The notes under the pieces are model-generated. The model worked only from the letters and a program-made list of their open reading frames with translations. It was not told the DNA's origin and searched no databases. A DNA stretch of 64,000 bases, from contig QCBG01000001.1 of assembly GCA_003279115.1 (NCBI GenBank), forward strand, positions 1 to 64,000. Reading direction: 5' to 3'. Position numbers and translations under genes: made by a program. Positions 46,676 through 56,420 of this stretch are shown piece by piece. Every line of letters begins with the position of its first letter. The first letter of the stretch is position 1. Source of the DNA: Prochlorococcus sp. AG-347-E03. Lineage in GTDB: Bacteria; Cyanobacteriota; Cyanobacteriia; PCC-6307; Cyanobiaceae.

Positions 46676-47533
46676 CTAAGTATTTGAGATGTATGCGACT
46701 CTTTTTCGTTCTAGTAATAATGGAACTGCAACACAAGCCACATTCAATGATTCTACAAGCTCACTATGCGGAATTGTAATTGTTTCATTAAAAGCTTCTT
46801 GAATTTCTTTATGAACTCCTTGACCCTCATTTCCCAAAATTAAGACAGTAGACTTGGTCCAATCAATTTCCCAGTAAGGTTTTGAAGGTTTTTCTAAATT
46901 TCTGTTATGGCTACTAGTAGAAAAAATCCTAAATCCTACATTTGATAATTCAGATAAAGACTTTAATAGAGAATTTATTATTTCTTCTTCAGTTCCCTCA
47001 AATCTTTGAAACGGGAGGTGAAAGACCGTACCAGATGAAGCTCTCAATACCTTTTGGCCTAATGGGTGCGCACCTCCAGCTAAAAAAATTGCATCAACAC
47101 CTGCAGCTAAAGCAGTTCTAAAAAGATTACCCATATTCCCAGGATCTTGAATCCTGTCGAGAACAAGAACAAAATCATCTTTCCTATTAAATTGATAATT
47201 AGTTATTGATGAAATCTCTACTAAAGCTGCTATCCCATCTGGATTAATTGTTGAAATCGCAGATGCCAAAACTTCCTCTGTGACAATATTTATTAATGAA
47301 TGATTTAATTTTTTGCTTAGATTTTGATTCTTTCTTAGCCATTTTTCGGTAACTAAAATTTTTGAAGGATTTTTCCCAGACTTCAATAATTCTTCAAAAA
47401 GATGAGTACCCTCTATGCAAAAAAAATCTTTATCTCTGCGAGAAGCTCCGTTTTTAAATGATCTAAATCTTTTAACTAGATTATTGTTTTTGCTAGTTAT
47501 TTTTAAAAAAGTATTTTCTATGAGAAATTTAAT
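46676..47533 (-). CDS. SpoU/TrmH-family RNA 2'-O-methyltransferase (start non-canonical)
   Basis: It methylates a ribose in rRNA or tRNA. The C-terminal knot is clear: LDRIQDPGNMGNLFRTALAAG, IFLAGGAHPLGQKVLRASSG, LILGNEGQGVH and IPHSELVESLNVACVAVPLL (in parts). The first common start codon (TTG at 47386) falls inside the substrate-binding domain: the frame is open upstream and encodes ITSKNNNLVKRFRSFKN and DFFCIEGTHLFEELLKSG, the family's N-terminus. No ATG, GTG or TTG is in frame before the TGA at 47543-47545; ATT at 47533 is the start used here. Confidence 0.8.
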   Translation of the reverse strand: MKFLIENTFLKITSKNNNLVKRFRSFKNGASRRDKDFFCIEGTHLFEELLKSGKNPSKILVTEKWLRKNQNLSKKLNHSLINIVTEEVLASAISTINPDGIAALVEISSITNYQFNRKDDFVLVLDRIQDPGNMGNLFRTALAAGVDAIFLAGGAHPLGQKVLRASSGTVFHLPFQRFEGTEEEIINSLLKSLSELSNVGFRIFSTSSHNRNLEKPSKPYWEIDWTKSTVLILGNEGQGVHKEIQEAFNETITIPHSELVESLNVACVAVPLLLERKRVAYISNT

Positions 47534-47708
47534 ATTTTGTTTTCATTTATATTTTAATTATATAACTGTTTTGATCAATGTTTTTTAAAAACATATTACC
47601 TAATAAAGCGAATAAAGTTTTTTTATTTTTAATTAATATTCAGCACGTTACATAGGGTGGACTTAGTAATATTAGTTTGTCATGATGAATTCAATAAATT
47701 AAATCTTA

Positions 47709-49079
47709 ATGATTTGCGTGAGCAAAAATAAGTCATTACTTAAATCTCAAAATTTAAAGATTTTTGGCCAAGGTAAATTAAATGGAATAGTTGAGATAAG
47801 TGGCGCAAAGAATTCGGCCCTCGTTTTATTGGCAGCATCACTACTAACAAATGAAAAAATAATTCTCCATAATGTTCCTCGTCTTACTGATATTGAAAAA
47901 ATGGGAAATATCCTTAAGAATTTAGGGGTTAATTTAATTGATAAGAACAATAAATTAGAGATAGACTCAAAAAATATTTCCATTAAAGAACTTCCATATG
48001 AACTTGTTAATGGACTAAGGGCTAGTTTCTTTTGTATCGGTCCATTATTGAGCAAATATGGAGAGGCTAAAGTCCCTTTACCTGGAGGGTGCAATATTGG
48101 TTCAAGACCAATAGATGAGCACATTAATGGACTTAAAGCATTAGGAGCAGAAATTATTATTGAAGAAAGAATTGTCAAAGCAAAAATAAAAGGAAAGAAA
48201 AATAAGCTTAATGGTACTCATATCAAATTAAAGTGCCCAAGTGTAGGAGCTACCGAAACTTTAATAATGGCTGCATCATTAGCAGACGGAAGAACCACTA
48301 TCGAGAATGCTGCAAGAGAACCTGAAATTCAGGATTTATGCCAAATGCTTAATAAAATGGGGGCAAAAATTTACGACTCTGGTAAAGAAAAAATAATTAT
48401 TGACGGTGTTAATAAACTTGGTGGTTGTACTCATAAAGTAATTCCAGATCGAATAGAAGCTGGAACTTTTTTAATAGCTGCAGCTGCAACTTCCTCTTCA
48501 ATAACAATTTCTCCAGTGATACCAAATCATCTTGAAGCTGTTACGAATAAGCTTCACGAAAGTGGAAGTAGAATTAGTATTAAAGGCAATTCAATTACAA
48601 TAAATCCCAGGGAACTTAAGGCGGTTAACATAAACACTGCTCCTTTCCCAGGTTTTCCAACTGATTTACAAGCACCTTTTACAGCTCTAATGACAATTGC
48701 TAGTGGTGAATCAAAAATAACTGAAACTATTTTTGAAAACAGAATGAATCACGTTCATTTACTAAAAAAAATGGGTGCCAACATAAAATTAAACAAAAAC
48801 ATAGCCTATATAAAAGGTGTTAAAACAATTAAGGGTATGGATTTAGTTGCCTCAGATTTGAGATCATCAGCTGCATTAATAATTGCTGGAATTATAGCTA
48901 AAGGGAATAGTAAGATATATGGTTTAGAACATTTAGATAGAGGTTATGAAAATTTTGAATCAAAATTAAAAATATTAGGAATTAAAATAGCCAGAGAATT
49001 TAATAATAAAAGTTGTAAGGAAAGTAAATATAAAATTGATCAAGAACCAGAAGAAATTCCTAAATGTACAGCAGCATAA
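47709..49079 (+). CDS. murA: UDP-N-acetylglucosamine 1-carboxyvinyltransferase
   Basis: This is the first committed step of peptidoglycan synthesis. Visible are SGAKNSALVLLAASLLT, NGLRASFFCIGPLL, PLPGGCNIGSRPIDEHINGL with the catalytic Cys (fosfomycin target), GATETLIMAASLADG, DRIEAGTFLIAAAA and PFTALMTIASGESKITETIFENR (cited in part). It is 456 residues, with an N- and C-terminal extension to the usual ~420. A GTG at 47718 is an alternative start. The 175 bases before it are non-coding. Confidence 0.95.
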   Translation: MICVSKNKSLLKSQNLKIFGQGKLNGIVEISGAKNSALVLLAASLLTNEKIILHNVPRLTDIEKMGNILKNLGVNLIDKNNKLEIDSKNISIKELPYELVNGLRASFFCIGPLLSKYGEAKVPLPGGCNIGSRPIDEHINGLKALGAEIIIEERIVKAKIKGKKNKLNGTHIKLKCPSVGATETLIMAASLADGRTTIENAAREPEIQDLCQMLNKMGAKIYDSGKEKIIIDGVNKLGGCTHKVIPDRIEAGTFLIAAAATSSSITISPVIPNHLEAVTNKLHESGSRISIKGNSITINPRELKAVNINTAPFPGFPTDLQAPFTALMTIASGESKITETIFENRMNHVHLLKKMGANIKLNKNIAYIKGVKTIKGMDLVASDLRSSAALIIAGIIAKGNSKIYGLEHLDRGYENFESKLKILGIKIAREFNNKSCKESKYKIDQEPEEIPKCTAA

Positions 49080-49104
49080 AGCAAATAATGTTAATTCGAT
49101 TTAT

Positions 49105-49215
49105 TTAAACGTAAGCAATATTTATAAGTGAGATACAACCTAAAAACAATAGTAGCAAAACTAAAAAACGATTAGACCAATTTTTATTTAGACCATTAAA
49201 CTTAAATTCATTCAT
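49105..49215 (-). CDS. Small one-helix membrane protein, 36 residues
   Basis: ATG at 49215 begins MNEFKFNGLNKNWSNRF and continues with one hydrophobic helix (LVLLLLFLGCISLINIAYV). Its start overlaps the stop of the next small gene as ATGA, a strong sign that both are real and coupled. The size and single helix recall small photosystem or cytochrome subunits, but it matches none that I can recall. Confidence 0.5.
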   Translation of the reverse strand: MNEFKFNGLNKNWSNRFLVLLLLFLGCISLINIAYV

Positions 49216-49319
49216 GCCCAAATTCCATTATTAGAACCAAATGCAGTCAATATAGTTATCGCGACAAAAAGGTATGGAACAAATTTTAAAGATAACTTTT
49301 TAGCTTGAGATTTTGACAT
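49212..49319 (-). CDS. Small one-helix membrane protein, 35 residues
   Basis: ATG at 49319 begins MSKSQAKKLSLKFVPY, followed by a single hydrophobic helix (LFVAITILTAFG) and the end SNNGIWA. It is coupled to the next gene by a 4-base ATGA overlap. I do not recognise a family. Both small genes lie in the ~530-base gap between murA and tRNA-Leu. Confidence 0.5.
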   Translation of the reverse strand: MSKSQAKKLSLKFVPYLFVAITILTAFGSNNGIWA

Positions 49320-49575
49320 AACTTTTTTTCTTTAAATATAACATAATATTACTAATCGTGAAGTTATTTCCCAAAAAAAAAGATTTTTATATGCATTAAG
49401 ATACAAAACTGTATCATTATTGTTAAGGACTTTAATTTTTTTATCTTATTTAGTTTTAGCGATTCCAAAAAATATAACTATTTATTTTTATCAAAAAGAG
49501 TTTGACCACTACTAAAATTTATATTTACTGCCCTTCCTTTACCACTAAACGCATAGTCAATAAAATGATTTTTGT
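49320..49575. other. AT-rich non-coding stretch before tRNA-Leu
   Basis: I see no convincing gene here. It has long A/T runs and, further on, a sequence partly complementary to itself (around 49395-49430). It carries the promoters for the minus-strand small genes and part of that of tRNA-Leu. Confidence 0.4.
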
Positions 49576-49581
49576 TATAAT
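49576..49581 (+). promoter_or_regulatory. -10 element (TATAAT) for tRNA-Leu
   Basis: A perfect TATAAT lies 30 bases before the first base of the tRNA, the right distance for a short leader. A -35 box is not obvious. Confidence 0.55.
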
Positions 49582-49610
49582 AAAATGGTTCGTTATTTTT
49601 CAAAAGCCTT

Positions 49611-49692
49611 GGGAGCGTGGTGGAATTGGTAGACGCACCGCACTCAAAATGCGGCACCTTCGGGTATGTCGGTTCAAGTCCGACCGCTCCCA
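49611..49692 (+). tRNA. tRNA-Leu (anticodon CAA)
   Basis: The acceptor GGGAGCG pairs with CGCTCCC. The anticodon stem CCGCA/TGCGG encloses CTCAAAA with anticodon CAA. There is a long variable arm (CACCTTCGGGTATGT) as in class II tRNAs, and the T arm is CGGTTCAAGTCCG. The discriminator is A at 49692; CCA is not encoded. argD starts 6 bases later. Confidence 0.95.
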
Positions 49693-49697
49693 CTTTA

Positions 49698-50873
49698 ATG
49701 AATACTTATAATAGGTTCGATATATCTTTTAAAAAAGGAAAAGGTTGTTGGCTATGGGACAAAAAAGGTAAAAAATATCTTGATGCAGTCGCTGGTATAG
49801 CAACTTGCAGCCTTGGCCATAGCGATAGAGTCTTAAGAAGAAGGCTATCAACTCAACTAAAAAAGATTCAACACATTTCAAATCTCTACAACATTGAAGA
49901 ACAAGAACAGCTAAGCAAAACTTTAACAAATATAAGTTGTGCGGAAAGCGTCTTTTTCTGCAACAGTGGTGCGGAAGCAAATGAATCAGCAATTAAATTA
50001 ATTAAAAAATATGGAAACAAAACAAATAAAGGAAAAGAATCAATTATTCTCGCAGCAGAATCCAGCTTTCATGGAAGGACGTTGGCAGCCTTGAGTGCTA
50101 CTGGACAGCCCAAATATCAAAAAGGTTTCGAACCGATGATTCAAGGGTTCAAATTTTTTAAATTTAATAATTTTGATTCGGTAAAAAAATTATTTGAAGA
50201 GTGTGAAAATAATGATCAAAAAATTTCCGGCATTTTAGTTGAACCAATACAAGGAGAAGGCGGCGTAATTCCTGGAAGTACAATATTTTTTAAACACCTG
50301 AGAGATATATGTGATAAATATAATTCTCTTCTTATTTTAGATGAGGTCCAAAGTGGGGTTGGTCGAACTGGGAAAATGTGGGGTTATGAGAGTTTAGGAA
50401 TTGAACCTGATGGATTCACCCTTGCTAAAGGATTAGGAGGAGGTCATGCAATTGGAGCATTATTGGTAAAACAAAAAGCCAACATTTTTTCTCCAGGAGA
50501 TCATGCAAGCACTTTTGGTGGGAACCCTTTCGCCTGTAAAGCTGCCCTAACTGTATTAGAAGAAATAAATAGAAGAAATATTATCAATAATGTTTATCTA
50601 AGAGGGGAACAATTAAGTGCCGGGTTTGAAAAATTATTAAAAAAATTTCCAAATATTATTAGAGGGAAAAGAGGTTTAGGCTTAATACAAGGTCTTGTGA
50701 TCAATGATGAATATGCTGATGCAAAAAAAATTACATTAAAAGCTTTTGATAAAGGATTACTGGTAGTTCCTGCAGGAGGAAATGTTGTAAGGATTGTCCC
50801 ACCATTAGTTATATCTCGAAGAGAAATTAATATTCTTTTGGATAAGCTAAATTCAATTTTTGAAGAGTTATAG
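49698..50873 (+). CDS. argD: Acetylornithine aminotransferase
   Basis: It is a PLP-dependent transaminase of arginine synthesis. Class III features are visible: CNSGAEANESAIKLIKKYG, SFHGRTLAALSATGQPKY, LVEPIQGEGGVIPG, LILDEVQSGVGRTG, FTLAKGLGGG with the PLP Lys, and HASTFGGNPFACKAAL. I start it at ATG 49698 (MNTYNRFDISFKKG); the frame is open further upstream, but that part is tRNA-Leu. It is 391 residues, the normal length. folC follows after 11 bases. Confidence 0.95.
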   Translation: MNTYNRFDISFKKGKGCWLWDKKGKKYLDAVAGIATCSLGHSDRVLRRRLSTQLKKIQHISNLYNIEEQEQLSKTLTNISCAESVFFCNSGAEANESAIKLIKKYGNKTNKGKESIILAAESSFHGRTLAALSATGQPKYQKGFEPMIQGFKFFKFNNFDSVKKLFEECENNDQKISGILVEPIQGEGGVIPGSTIFFKHLRDICDKYNSLLILDEVQSGVGRTGKMWGYESLGIEPDGFTLAKGLGGGHAIGALLVKQKANIFSPGDHASTFGGNPFACKAALTVLEEINRRNIINNVYLRGEQLSAGFEKLLKKFPNIIRGKRGLGLIQGLVINDEYADAKKITLKAFDKGLLVVPAGGNVVRIVPPLVISRREINILLDKLNSIFEEL

Positions 50874-50884
50874 CAATTTAAATT

Positions 50885-52117
50885 TTGAAAAATGCAAATT
50901 TAAAATTTTTTGAATTATTATCGCCTAAATATGAAAGGGATAATATCAAGTTAGGTTTATCAAGAATTAAAAAAGCACTTCAAGAACTTGATAATCCTTG
51001 CAAGAATATCCCTGCAATACAGATTATTGGAACCAATGGGAAAGGATCAATCGCAGCATATTTAGAAAGTATACTTTTTGAAGCCAAAAGGAATTTTGGT
51101 GTAACTACATCTCCTCATCTTTTGGACGTATGCGAGAGGATTAGAGTTAATAAAAAAAATATTAATAAAACTGATTTTGAAAAAATTTATAGATTAATAG
51201 AAAAAAAATTTTCAACATTTGAATTAACTCCTTTTGAAAAAATCATTTGCTGCGCACTTAATTTTTTTGACAATAAAAAAGTTGAATTACTCATTCTTGA
51301 AGCTGGCTTAGGGGGAAGATTAGACGCGACAACAGCCCATAAATCTAGACCAATAATTGCTATTGGGAATATTGGTTTAGACCATAAAGAATTTCTTGGA
51401 GATACTATTGAAAAAATTGCCATAGAAAAATTAGCAGTTATTGAAAAAAACTCAATTGTCATCTCATGCAACCAAAATATTCAAGTTGAAAATTTAATAA
51501 CCAAAAAAGTTAAAGAGGTTGGAGCGGAAATTATCTGGAAAAATTCAATTTCAAACAGCTATGAGCTTGGATTAAAAGGAATTTTCCAAAAGCAAAATGC
51601 TTCAGTAGCTGTCGGAGCAATTGAAGCGCTGAAAAATTTAGGATTTGATATTAAAGAAAAACACATATCTGAAGGTCTTAAAAAGACAGCTTGGAGTGGC
51701 AGGCTAGAAATAATAAATTATTCCAACAAAGAAATTCTCGTAGATTGTGCGCATAATTATCCTGCTGCAAAAGCGCTCTCTAATGAACGAAGCAACTGGG
51801 AGAAGCAAGATAAAGGAATTTATTGGATTTTAGGTGTCCAAAGACAAAAAGATATTTATGCAATATTAAAAACACTTCTAAAGAAAAATGATCACTTATT
51901 ACTTGTGCCAGTCCCAAATCAACCTAGTTGGCAATTAAACGATCTCTCTAAGATTATAGAAATTGACTTTAAAAAAACAATTGAATTTAAAACATTTGAA
52001 CTTGCCATTGAGTATTTATTTGCTCTAGAAAAATGGCCACCCAATCATCCTGTTCTAACAGGTTCTATTTTTCTAGTTGCTGAATTTATTAAATTTGCAA
52101 ATAAGCAGAAATGTTAA
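50885..52117 (+). CDS. folC: Folylpolyglutamate/dihydrofolate synthase
   Basis: It adds glutamate to folates. The P-loop IIGTNGKGSIAAYLES is near residue 48, followed by TSPHLLDVCERIRVN, LILEAGLGGRLDATTA, IGNIGLDHKEFLGDTIEKIAIEK (part) and the C-terminal VDCAHNYPAAKAL. It is 410 residues, a normal length. The start is TTG at 50885. Its last four bases overlap the convergent oxidoreductase gene. Confidence 0.9.
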   Translation: MKNANLKFFELLSPKYERDNIKLGLSRIKKALQELDNPCKNIPAIQIIGTNGKGSIAAYLESILFEAKRNFGVTTSPHLLDVCERIRVNKKNINKTDFEKIYRLIEKKFSTFELTPFEKIICCALNFFDNKKVELLILEAGLGGRLDATTAHKSRPIIAIGNIGLDHKEFLGDTIEKIAIEKLAVIEKNSIVISCNQNIQVENLITKKVKEVGAEIIWKNSISNSYELGLKGIFQKQNASVAVGAIEALKNLGFDIKEKHISEGLKKTAWSGRLEIINYSNKEILVDCAHNYPAAKALSNERSNWEKQDKGIYWILGVQRQKDIYAILKTLLKKNDHLLLVPVPNQPSWQLNDLSKIIEIDFKKTIEFKTFELAIEYLFALEKWPPNHPVLTGSIFLVAEFIKFANKQKC

Positions 52118-53469
52118 ATATTAAATTGTTCCTTTACTTCCCAACCTTCCAATTTTCCTGGATTTAATAGACCTTTGGGATCAAATTTTAATTTCGCTTT
52201 TACTTGATCTGCATCAACCACTCCTAGGCCTCCACCTTCAACAGTTAAAACATGGGGATTAAAAATAAACGCCCCAAGTTTCTTACAATCTTCTATTATT
52301 TCATTTAATTCATCTATACCATTCCACTTTAATACAGGCAAAGCGGCTAATCGCGGCGATCCTTGTTGAGAAACTGCCTCTAAATGCCAAAGAACTTTTC
52401 TACCCCATTTTTTTCTCAAAAAATTAATCAATTCTAGTTCATTATTAAGTGGCAAAAGCATCTGTAAATACGTCCAATTTTTATCCTTAGACCTCATATG
52501 AAGAGTGGTATGATTCCATACGACTTCAGAAATTCCATTGACAAGTTTCTCTTCTTCACCAAGGAGGGTAGATTCAACCTTGAATTTTTTACAAATTAAC
52601 TCAATGGTTTTTGTTCCTCCAAGAGTAGATTGAATTAATATCTTGTGACTTCTAAAATTACTCTTAAACCATTTTGGCATTTGATCTACAATTTCTTCTT
52701 CAAGAATTGCTCCTAGTTTCAGATCAATTGCTGCGCTCGTAAGAGTTTTTAATATTTCTATTGTTTTTTCAAATTCAATACAGTCGATAACCATTGAATA
52801 CCACTTACGTTTGATATCAGTAGCAAGTAATAAAGAAGTAATAATTCCATTAGTCCCATAAGCATGATTTAAAGGTTCAGATTCTTCAGCATCAAATTTT
52901 AATAATGCAGGTTTTTCATTCATCGTTACTGCCTCTATACCAATAAGATTTCCTGGATCTCTTAAAAATCCCCACCTAATAGACCCAATACCTCCTGATC
53001 CACCTGCAATAAAACCTCCAATTGTTGCAGTTTTCCAAGTACTAGGAAGTAACCTCAATTCCCTCCCATATTTCTCTAATTGTTTATTCAAATCTCCCAT
53101 AACACAGCCAGACTGTACTTTTACAAAACCTGTATCTGGATCAAATTCTTCTAACTTATTAAAGTAACTCATCTGCATTACAACTCCTTTAAACAATGGG
53201 ACAGCTTGTCCATAATTACCTGTTCCCGATCCCCTTAAAGTAAGTGGAATAGAAAATTCCCAACAAATTTCTGCTACTTCCTTTACCGCTTTGTGATCAA
53301 TAGGCCTAACCACCAAATCAGCCATACATTCTTCTAATTTTTCAGTAAGAATTGGTGAGTAGTTATAAAAATCTTTTGAAAGTCTTTTAATGTCAGATTG
53401 GCTTTCAATAATCTCTAAGTTTTTGACTTCCCTAAATTTGTCTATAAATTTGGGACTATTTGATGTCAT
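52114..53469 (-). CDS. FAD-linked oxidase of the GlcD/lactate dehydrogenase type
   Basis: The 451-residue protein belongs to the PCMH-type flavoproteins. Visible are VVRPIDHKAVKEVAEICWEF, the FAD loop TLRGSGTGNYGQAVPLFKGV, GCVMGDLNKQLEKYG, LPSTWKTATIGGFIAGGSGGIG (part) and the C-terminal KLKFDPKGLLNPGKL. It could oxidise glycolate, D-lactate or another 2-hydroxy acid; the substrate is not fixed by these motifs. It follows the amidohydrolase gene in the same direction. Confidence 0.8.
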   Translation of the reverse strand: MTSNSPKFIDKFREVKNLEIIESQSDIKRLSKDFYNYSPILTEKLEECMADLVVRPIDHKAVKEVAEICWEFSIPLTLRGSGTGNYGQAVPLFKGVVMQMSYFNKLEEFDPDTGFVKVQSGCVMGDLNKQLEKYGRELRLLPSTWKTATIGGFIAGGSGGIGSIRWGFLRDPGNLIGIEAVTMNEKPALLKFDAEESEPLNHAYGTNGIITSLLLATDIKRKWYSMVIDCIEFEKTIEILKTLTSAAIDLKLGAILEEEIVDQMPKWFKSNFRSHKILIQSTLGGTKTIELICKKFKVESTLLGEEEKLVNGISEVVWNHTTLHMRSKDKNWTYLQMLLPLNNELELINFLRKKWGRKVLWHLEAVSQQGSPRLAALPVLKWNGIDELNEIIEDCKKLGAFIFNPHVLTVEGGGLGVVDADQVKAKLKFDPKGLLNPGKLEGWEVKEQFNI

Positions 53470-53507
53470 TAATAGAATTTTTATTGTTTTGTATATAAAT
53501 TAGCCGA

Positions 53508-54743
53508 TTAGCAATATAAATCGCCTTTTATAAACACTTTTCTTTTTAAGGTACTCGAAAAAACATCTGCCCATCTTTGTGCATCTAAGATTACAAAGTC
53601 AGCAGGGCAACCATTTTTAATTAATCCATCCCATTTTAAGTTTAATAATCTGCTTGGAGCTAAAAAAATAGAAGATAGAGTCGTTCTCTCCCAGGGATTT
53701 AGTTGAAGCATAGGTATCGAGCAAGACAACATATAAAAAGGATCAAAATTACCAAATGGGTACCAGGGATCTTGAACGTTATCACTACCAAGAGATACAT
53801 CCACATGTGATTTTTGTAATTGCTTTACTGGCGCAACTGGTCTTTTTAATGAGGTAGTTTTATTACTTCGATTGAGCAGCCAAAAATTAGTTAAAGGTAA
53901 AGCAACAACTTTAATATTTTTCTCAGCCATTTTTTCTCCTAAATTTAAAATCTCTCTATGACTTAGAGAAATAAGACTACTCAAATGACTACAAGTAATT
54001 GGAATACTATTAATCTTTAAATTTTCGATTGTCTCCAATAAAACTTTTATTCCTGCTCCAGGCTCGATGATCGATTCATCTATGTGCAAATCAATTTCTA
54101 ATTTATATTTACTCGCTAGTAGAAGCATCTTTGCAAGAAATTTGCTTGTATCTTTTTTATTGAAAGGGGGAACAATAACACCTCCTAAAATGCCTCCATA
54201 AGAAGAAAATATTTTTGCCAACTCTTCTCCATTAGAAGTATCCCAAAATTCCAATGGGGCTAGAGCAACGAATTGTAAAGTCAATTCAGATGAAAATTTT
54301 TTTTGTAATTTGAAAAGTTCAATCCAAATATTAATTGATTGACTTTTGTATGTATCAATATGGCTTCTAATTGCTCGGTATCCATTTTTTATAGCAAGTT
54401 TTAATGATTTCTCAACTCTCTCAAGAACCTTATCAGTAGTTCTAGTTTTATGTTCTTTAAGGTTTATAGATAATGCTCCTTCATAGTTGGATTCCAGGTT
54501 AGGAAAATCCAGCCATGTAAAAGACTTATCAAAATGCGCATGTGTTTCTACAAATCTTGGGAATAAAATATTTTTTGGTTTTGCAACTTTATTTTTTAAA
54601 GGCTTTAAATCAGAGACAAATCCATCCTCCCAACTAATAGAAACTGAACACAAATCCTCTACATCAATAATGAGGTTATCAAAATCTTCTATTAAACAAA
54701 GGCTTCTGGGAATAAGAACCTCAGCTGTGCCAGAATTACTCAA
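53508..54743 (-). CDS. Cytosine-deaminase-like amidohydrolase
   Basis: The 411-residue protein belongs to the metal-dependent amidohydrolase superfamily. The metal site HAHFDK is near residue 66, later HIDTYKSQSI and LHIDESI, then CSHLSS and a metal Asp in SLGSDNVQDPWYPFGNFDP, a segment shared with CodA. It probably deaminates a pyrimidine or a related heterocycle, but the exact substrate is uncertain. The start is TTG at 54743. The oxidoreductase gene follows 38 bases downstream. Confidence 0.75.
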   Translation of the reverse strand: MSNSGTAEVLIPRSLCLIEDFDNLIIDVEDLCSVSISWEDGFVSDLKPLKNKVAKPKNILFPRFVETHAHFDKSFTWLDFPNLESNYEGALSINLKEHKTRTTDKVLERVEKSLKLAIKNGYRAIRSHIDTYKSQSINIWIELFKLQKKFSSELTLQFVALAPLEFWDTSNGEELAKIFSSYGGILGGVIVPPFNKKDTSKFLAKMLLLASKYKLEIDLHIDESIIEPGAGIKVLLETIENLKINSIPITCSHLSSLISLSHREILNLGEKMAEKNIKVVALPLTNFWLLNRSNKTTSLKRPVAPVKQLQKSHVDVSLGSDNVQDPWYPFGNFDPFYMLSCSIPMLQLNPWERTTLSSIFLAPSRLLNLKWDGLIKNGCPADFVILDAQRWADVFSSTLKRKVFIKGDLYC

Positions 54744-54870
54744 ATTTTTAAATTTTCTCTTATTCTAAATCATAAGAAAACTTTACTGAATTAGAAAATA
54801 ATTCAAATTTCGCTAAAAGATATAAATAACTATGAAAATTACCCTTGAGTTGTTAAATTTATAAATGTGA

Positions 54871-54944
54871 GGCGGGCGTCGCCAAGTGGTTAAGGCAGCG
54901 GCTTGTGGCGCCGCTATTCGGGGGTTCGAATCCCCTCGCTCGCC
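54871..54944 (+). tRNA. tRNA-His (anticodon GTG)
   Basis: The acceptor GGCGGGCG pairs with CGCTCGCC, including the extra 5' G opposite C73 that marks tRNA-His. The anticodon stem GCGGC/GCCGC encloses TTGTGGC with anticodon GTG. The T arm is GGGGGTTCGAATCCCC-like. CCA is not encoded. Confidence 0.93.
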
Positions 54945-55017
54945 CTCAAAAAAATTGCAGCAAAATTTTGTAAATTGTAATTTTTGAATTAAAGAATCAT
55001 AAAAAATTCCTCGCAAA

Positions 55018-56412
55018 GTGCTAACAAAAACAAAACCAGAAGAAAAAAATTTTCAGAAGAATTCAAATACTGGCAGTTATTGGATAACCACCTTTGGATG
55101 CCAAATGAACAAGGCTGATTCTGAGAGAATGGCTGGTACATTAGAGAAAATGGGATATACGAGAGCAGATCATGAATTAAATGCCGATTTGGTCTTGTAC
55201 AATACATGCACAATCAGAGATAATGCGGAGCAAAAAGTTTATAGCTTTCTAGGAAGACAAGCTAAAAGAAAGCACAAAACACCTAGCTTAAAACTTATTG
55301 TTGCAGGCTGCCTTGCACAGCAAGAGGGAGAGTCTTTACTAAGAAGAGTCCCAGAACTTGATCTGGTTATGGGGCCTCAACACGTAAATAATCTTGAGAA
55401 TCTTCTGGGAAAAGTTGATTTAGGAAATCAAGTTGCTGCCACAGAAGAAACCTTTATTTCTGAAGACATAACAAGTGCCAGAAGAGAAAGCTCTATTTGT
55501 GGCTGGGTTAATATCATTTATGGATGTAATGAAAGATGTTCATATTGTGTAGTCCCCTCTGTAAGAGGGAAAGAGCAATCAAGATATCCAAATGCGATAA
55601 AAAGTGAGATCCAAAAACTAGCTAATGATAATTTTAAAGAAATTACTCTTTTGGGTCAGAACATTGATGCTTATGGTAGAGACCTTCCAGGAACAACAAA
55701 AGAAGGGAGAAAGGAGAATACTTTAACTGATCTTTTATACTATGTTCATGATGTTAAAGGAATTCGCAGAATAAGATTTGCTACTAGTCATCCAAGATAT
55801 TTTTCAAAAAGGTTGATTCAAGCTTGTTATGAGCTTGATAAAGTCTGTGAACATTTCCATATTCCTTTCCAAAGTGGAAATGATGAAATTTTAAAGCAAA
55901 TGTCCAGAGGATATACTACCAAAAAATATAAAAATATTATCGAGAATATAAGATCATTAATGCCAGATGCATCAATCACAGCTGACGCAATAGTTGCTTT
56001 TCCAGGAGAAACCGAACAACAATATCAAGATACATTAAAGCTAATATCAGAAATTGGCTTTGATCAAGTGAATACGGCAGCATACTCCCCAAGACCAAAT
56101 ACTCCTGCAGCAGAATGGTCTAATCAACTTTCGGAAGAAGTAAAAAAAGCTAGATTGCAGGAAATTAATCAATTAGTCGAGAAAACTGCCAGAAGCAGAA
56201 ATCAAAGATACATTAACAATATCGAAAGTGTCTTAATTGAAGGTTTAAATCCAAAAAATTCCTCGCAAATAATGGGTAGAACTAGAACAAATAGATTAAC
56301 TTTCATAGAGATACCCAAAAATATTAACTTTAATTTTGCATTAGGAGATGAGATAGATGTCAGAATAAATGAAGCGAGACCTTTTTCATTAACAGGCGAA
56401 CTTTATCTATAA
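55018..56412 (+). CDS. miaB: tRNA-2-methylthio-N6-dimethylallyladenosine synthase
   Basis: It methylthiolates A37 of tRNA. The N-terminal cluster domain has [29 protein letters not shown] and [11 protein letters not shown]. The radical-SAM triad CSYC is in [19 protein letters not shown], and a C-terminal TRAM domain closes the protein. It is 464 residues, a normal length. The start is GTG at 55018. Confidence 0.95.
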   Translation: MLTKTKPEEKNFQKNSNTGSYWITTFGCQMNKADSERMAGTLEKMGYTRADHELNADLVLYNTCTIRDNAEQKVYSFLGRQAKRKHKTPSLKLIVAGCLAQQEGESLLRRVPELDLVMGPQHVNNLENLLGKVDLGNQVAATEETFISEDITSARRESSICGWVNIIYGCNERCSYCVVPSVRGKEQSRYPNAIKSEIQKLANDNFKEITLLGQNIDAYGRDLPGTTKEGRKENTLTDLLYYVHDVKGIRRIRFATSHPRYFSKRLIQACYELDKVCEHFHIPFQSGNDEILKQMSRGYTTKKYKNIIENIRSLMPDASITADAIVAFPGETEQQYQDTLKLISEIGFDQVNTAAYSPRPNTPAAEWSNQLSEEVKKARLQEINQLVEKTARSRNQRYINNIESVLIEGLNPKNSSQIMGRTRTNRLTFIEIPKNINFNFALGDEIDVRINEARPFSLTGELYL

Positions 56413-56420
56413 TTTTCCAA

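Noticed and set aside
49617-49697. Longer argD start inside tRNA-Leu
   Set aside because: These bases form the tRNA cloverleaf; ArgD of normal length begins at ATG 49698.
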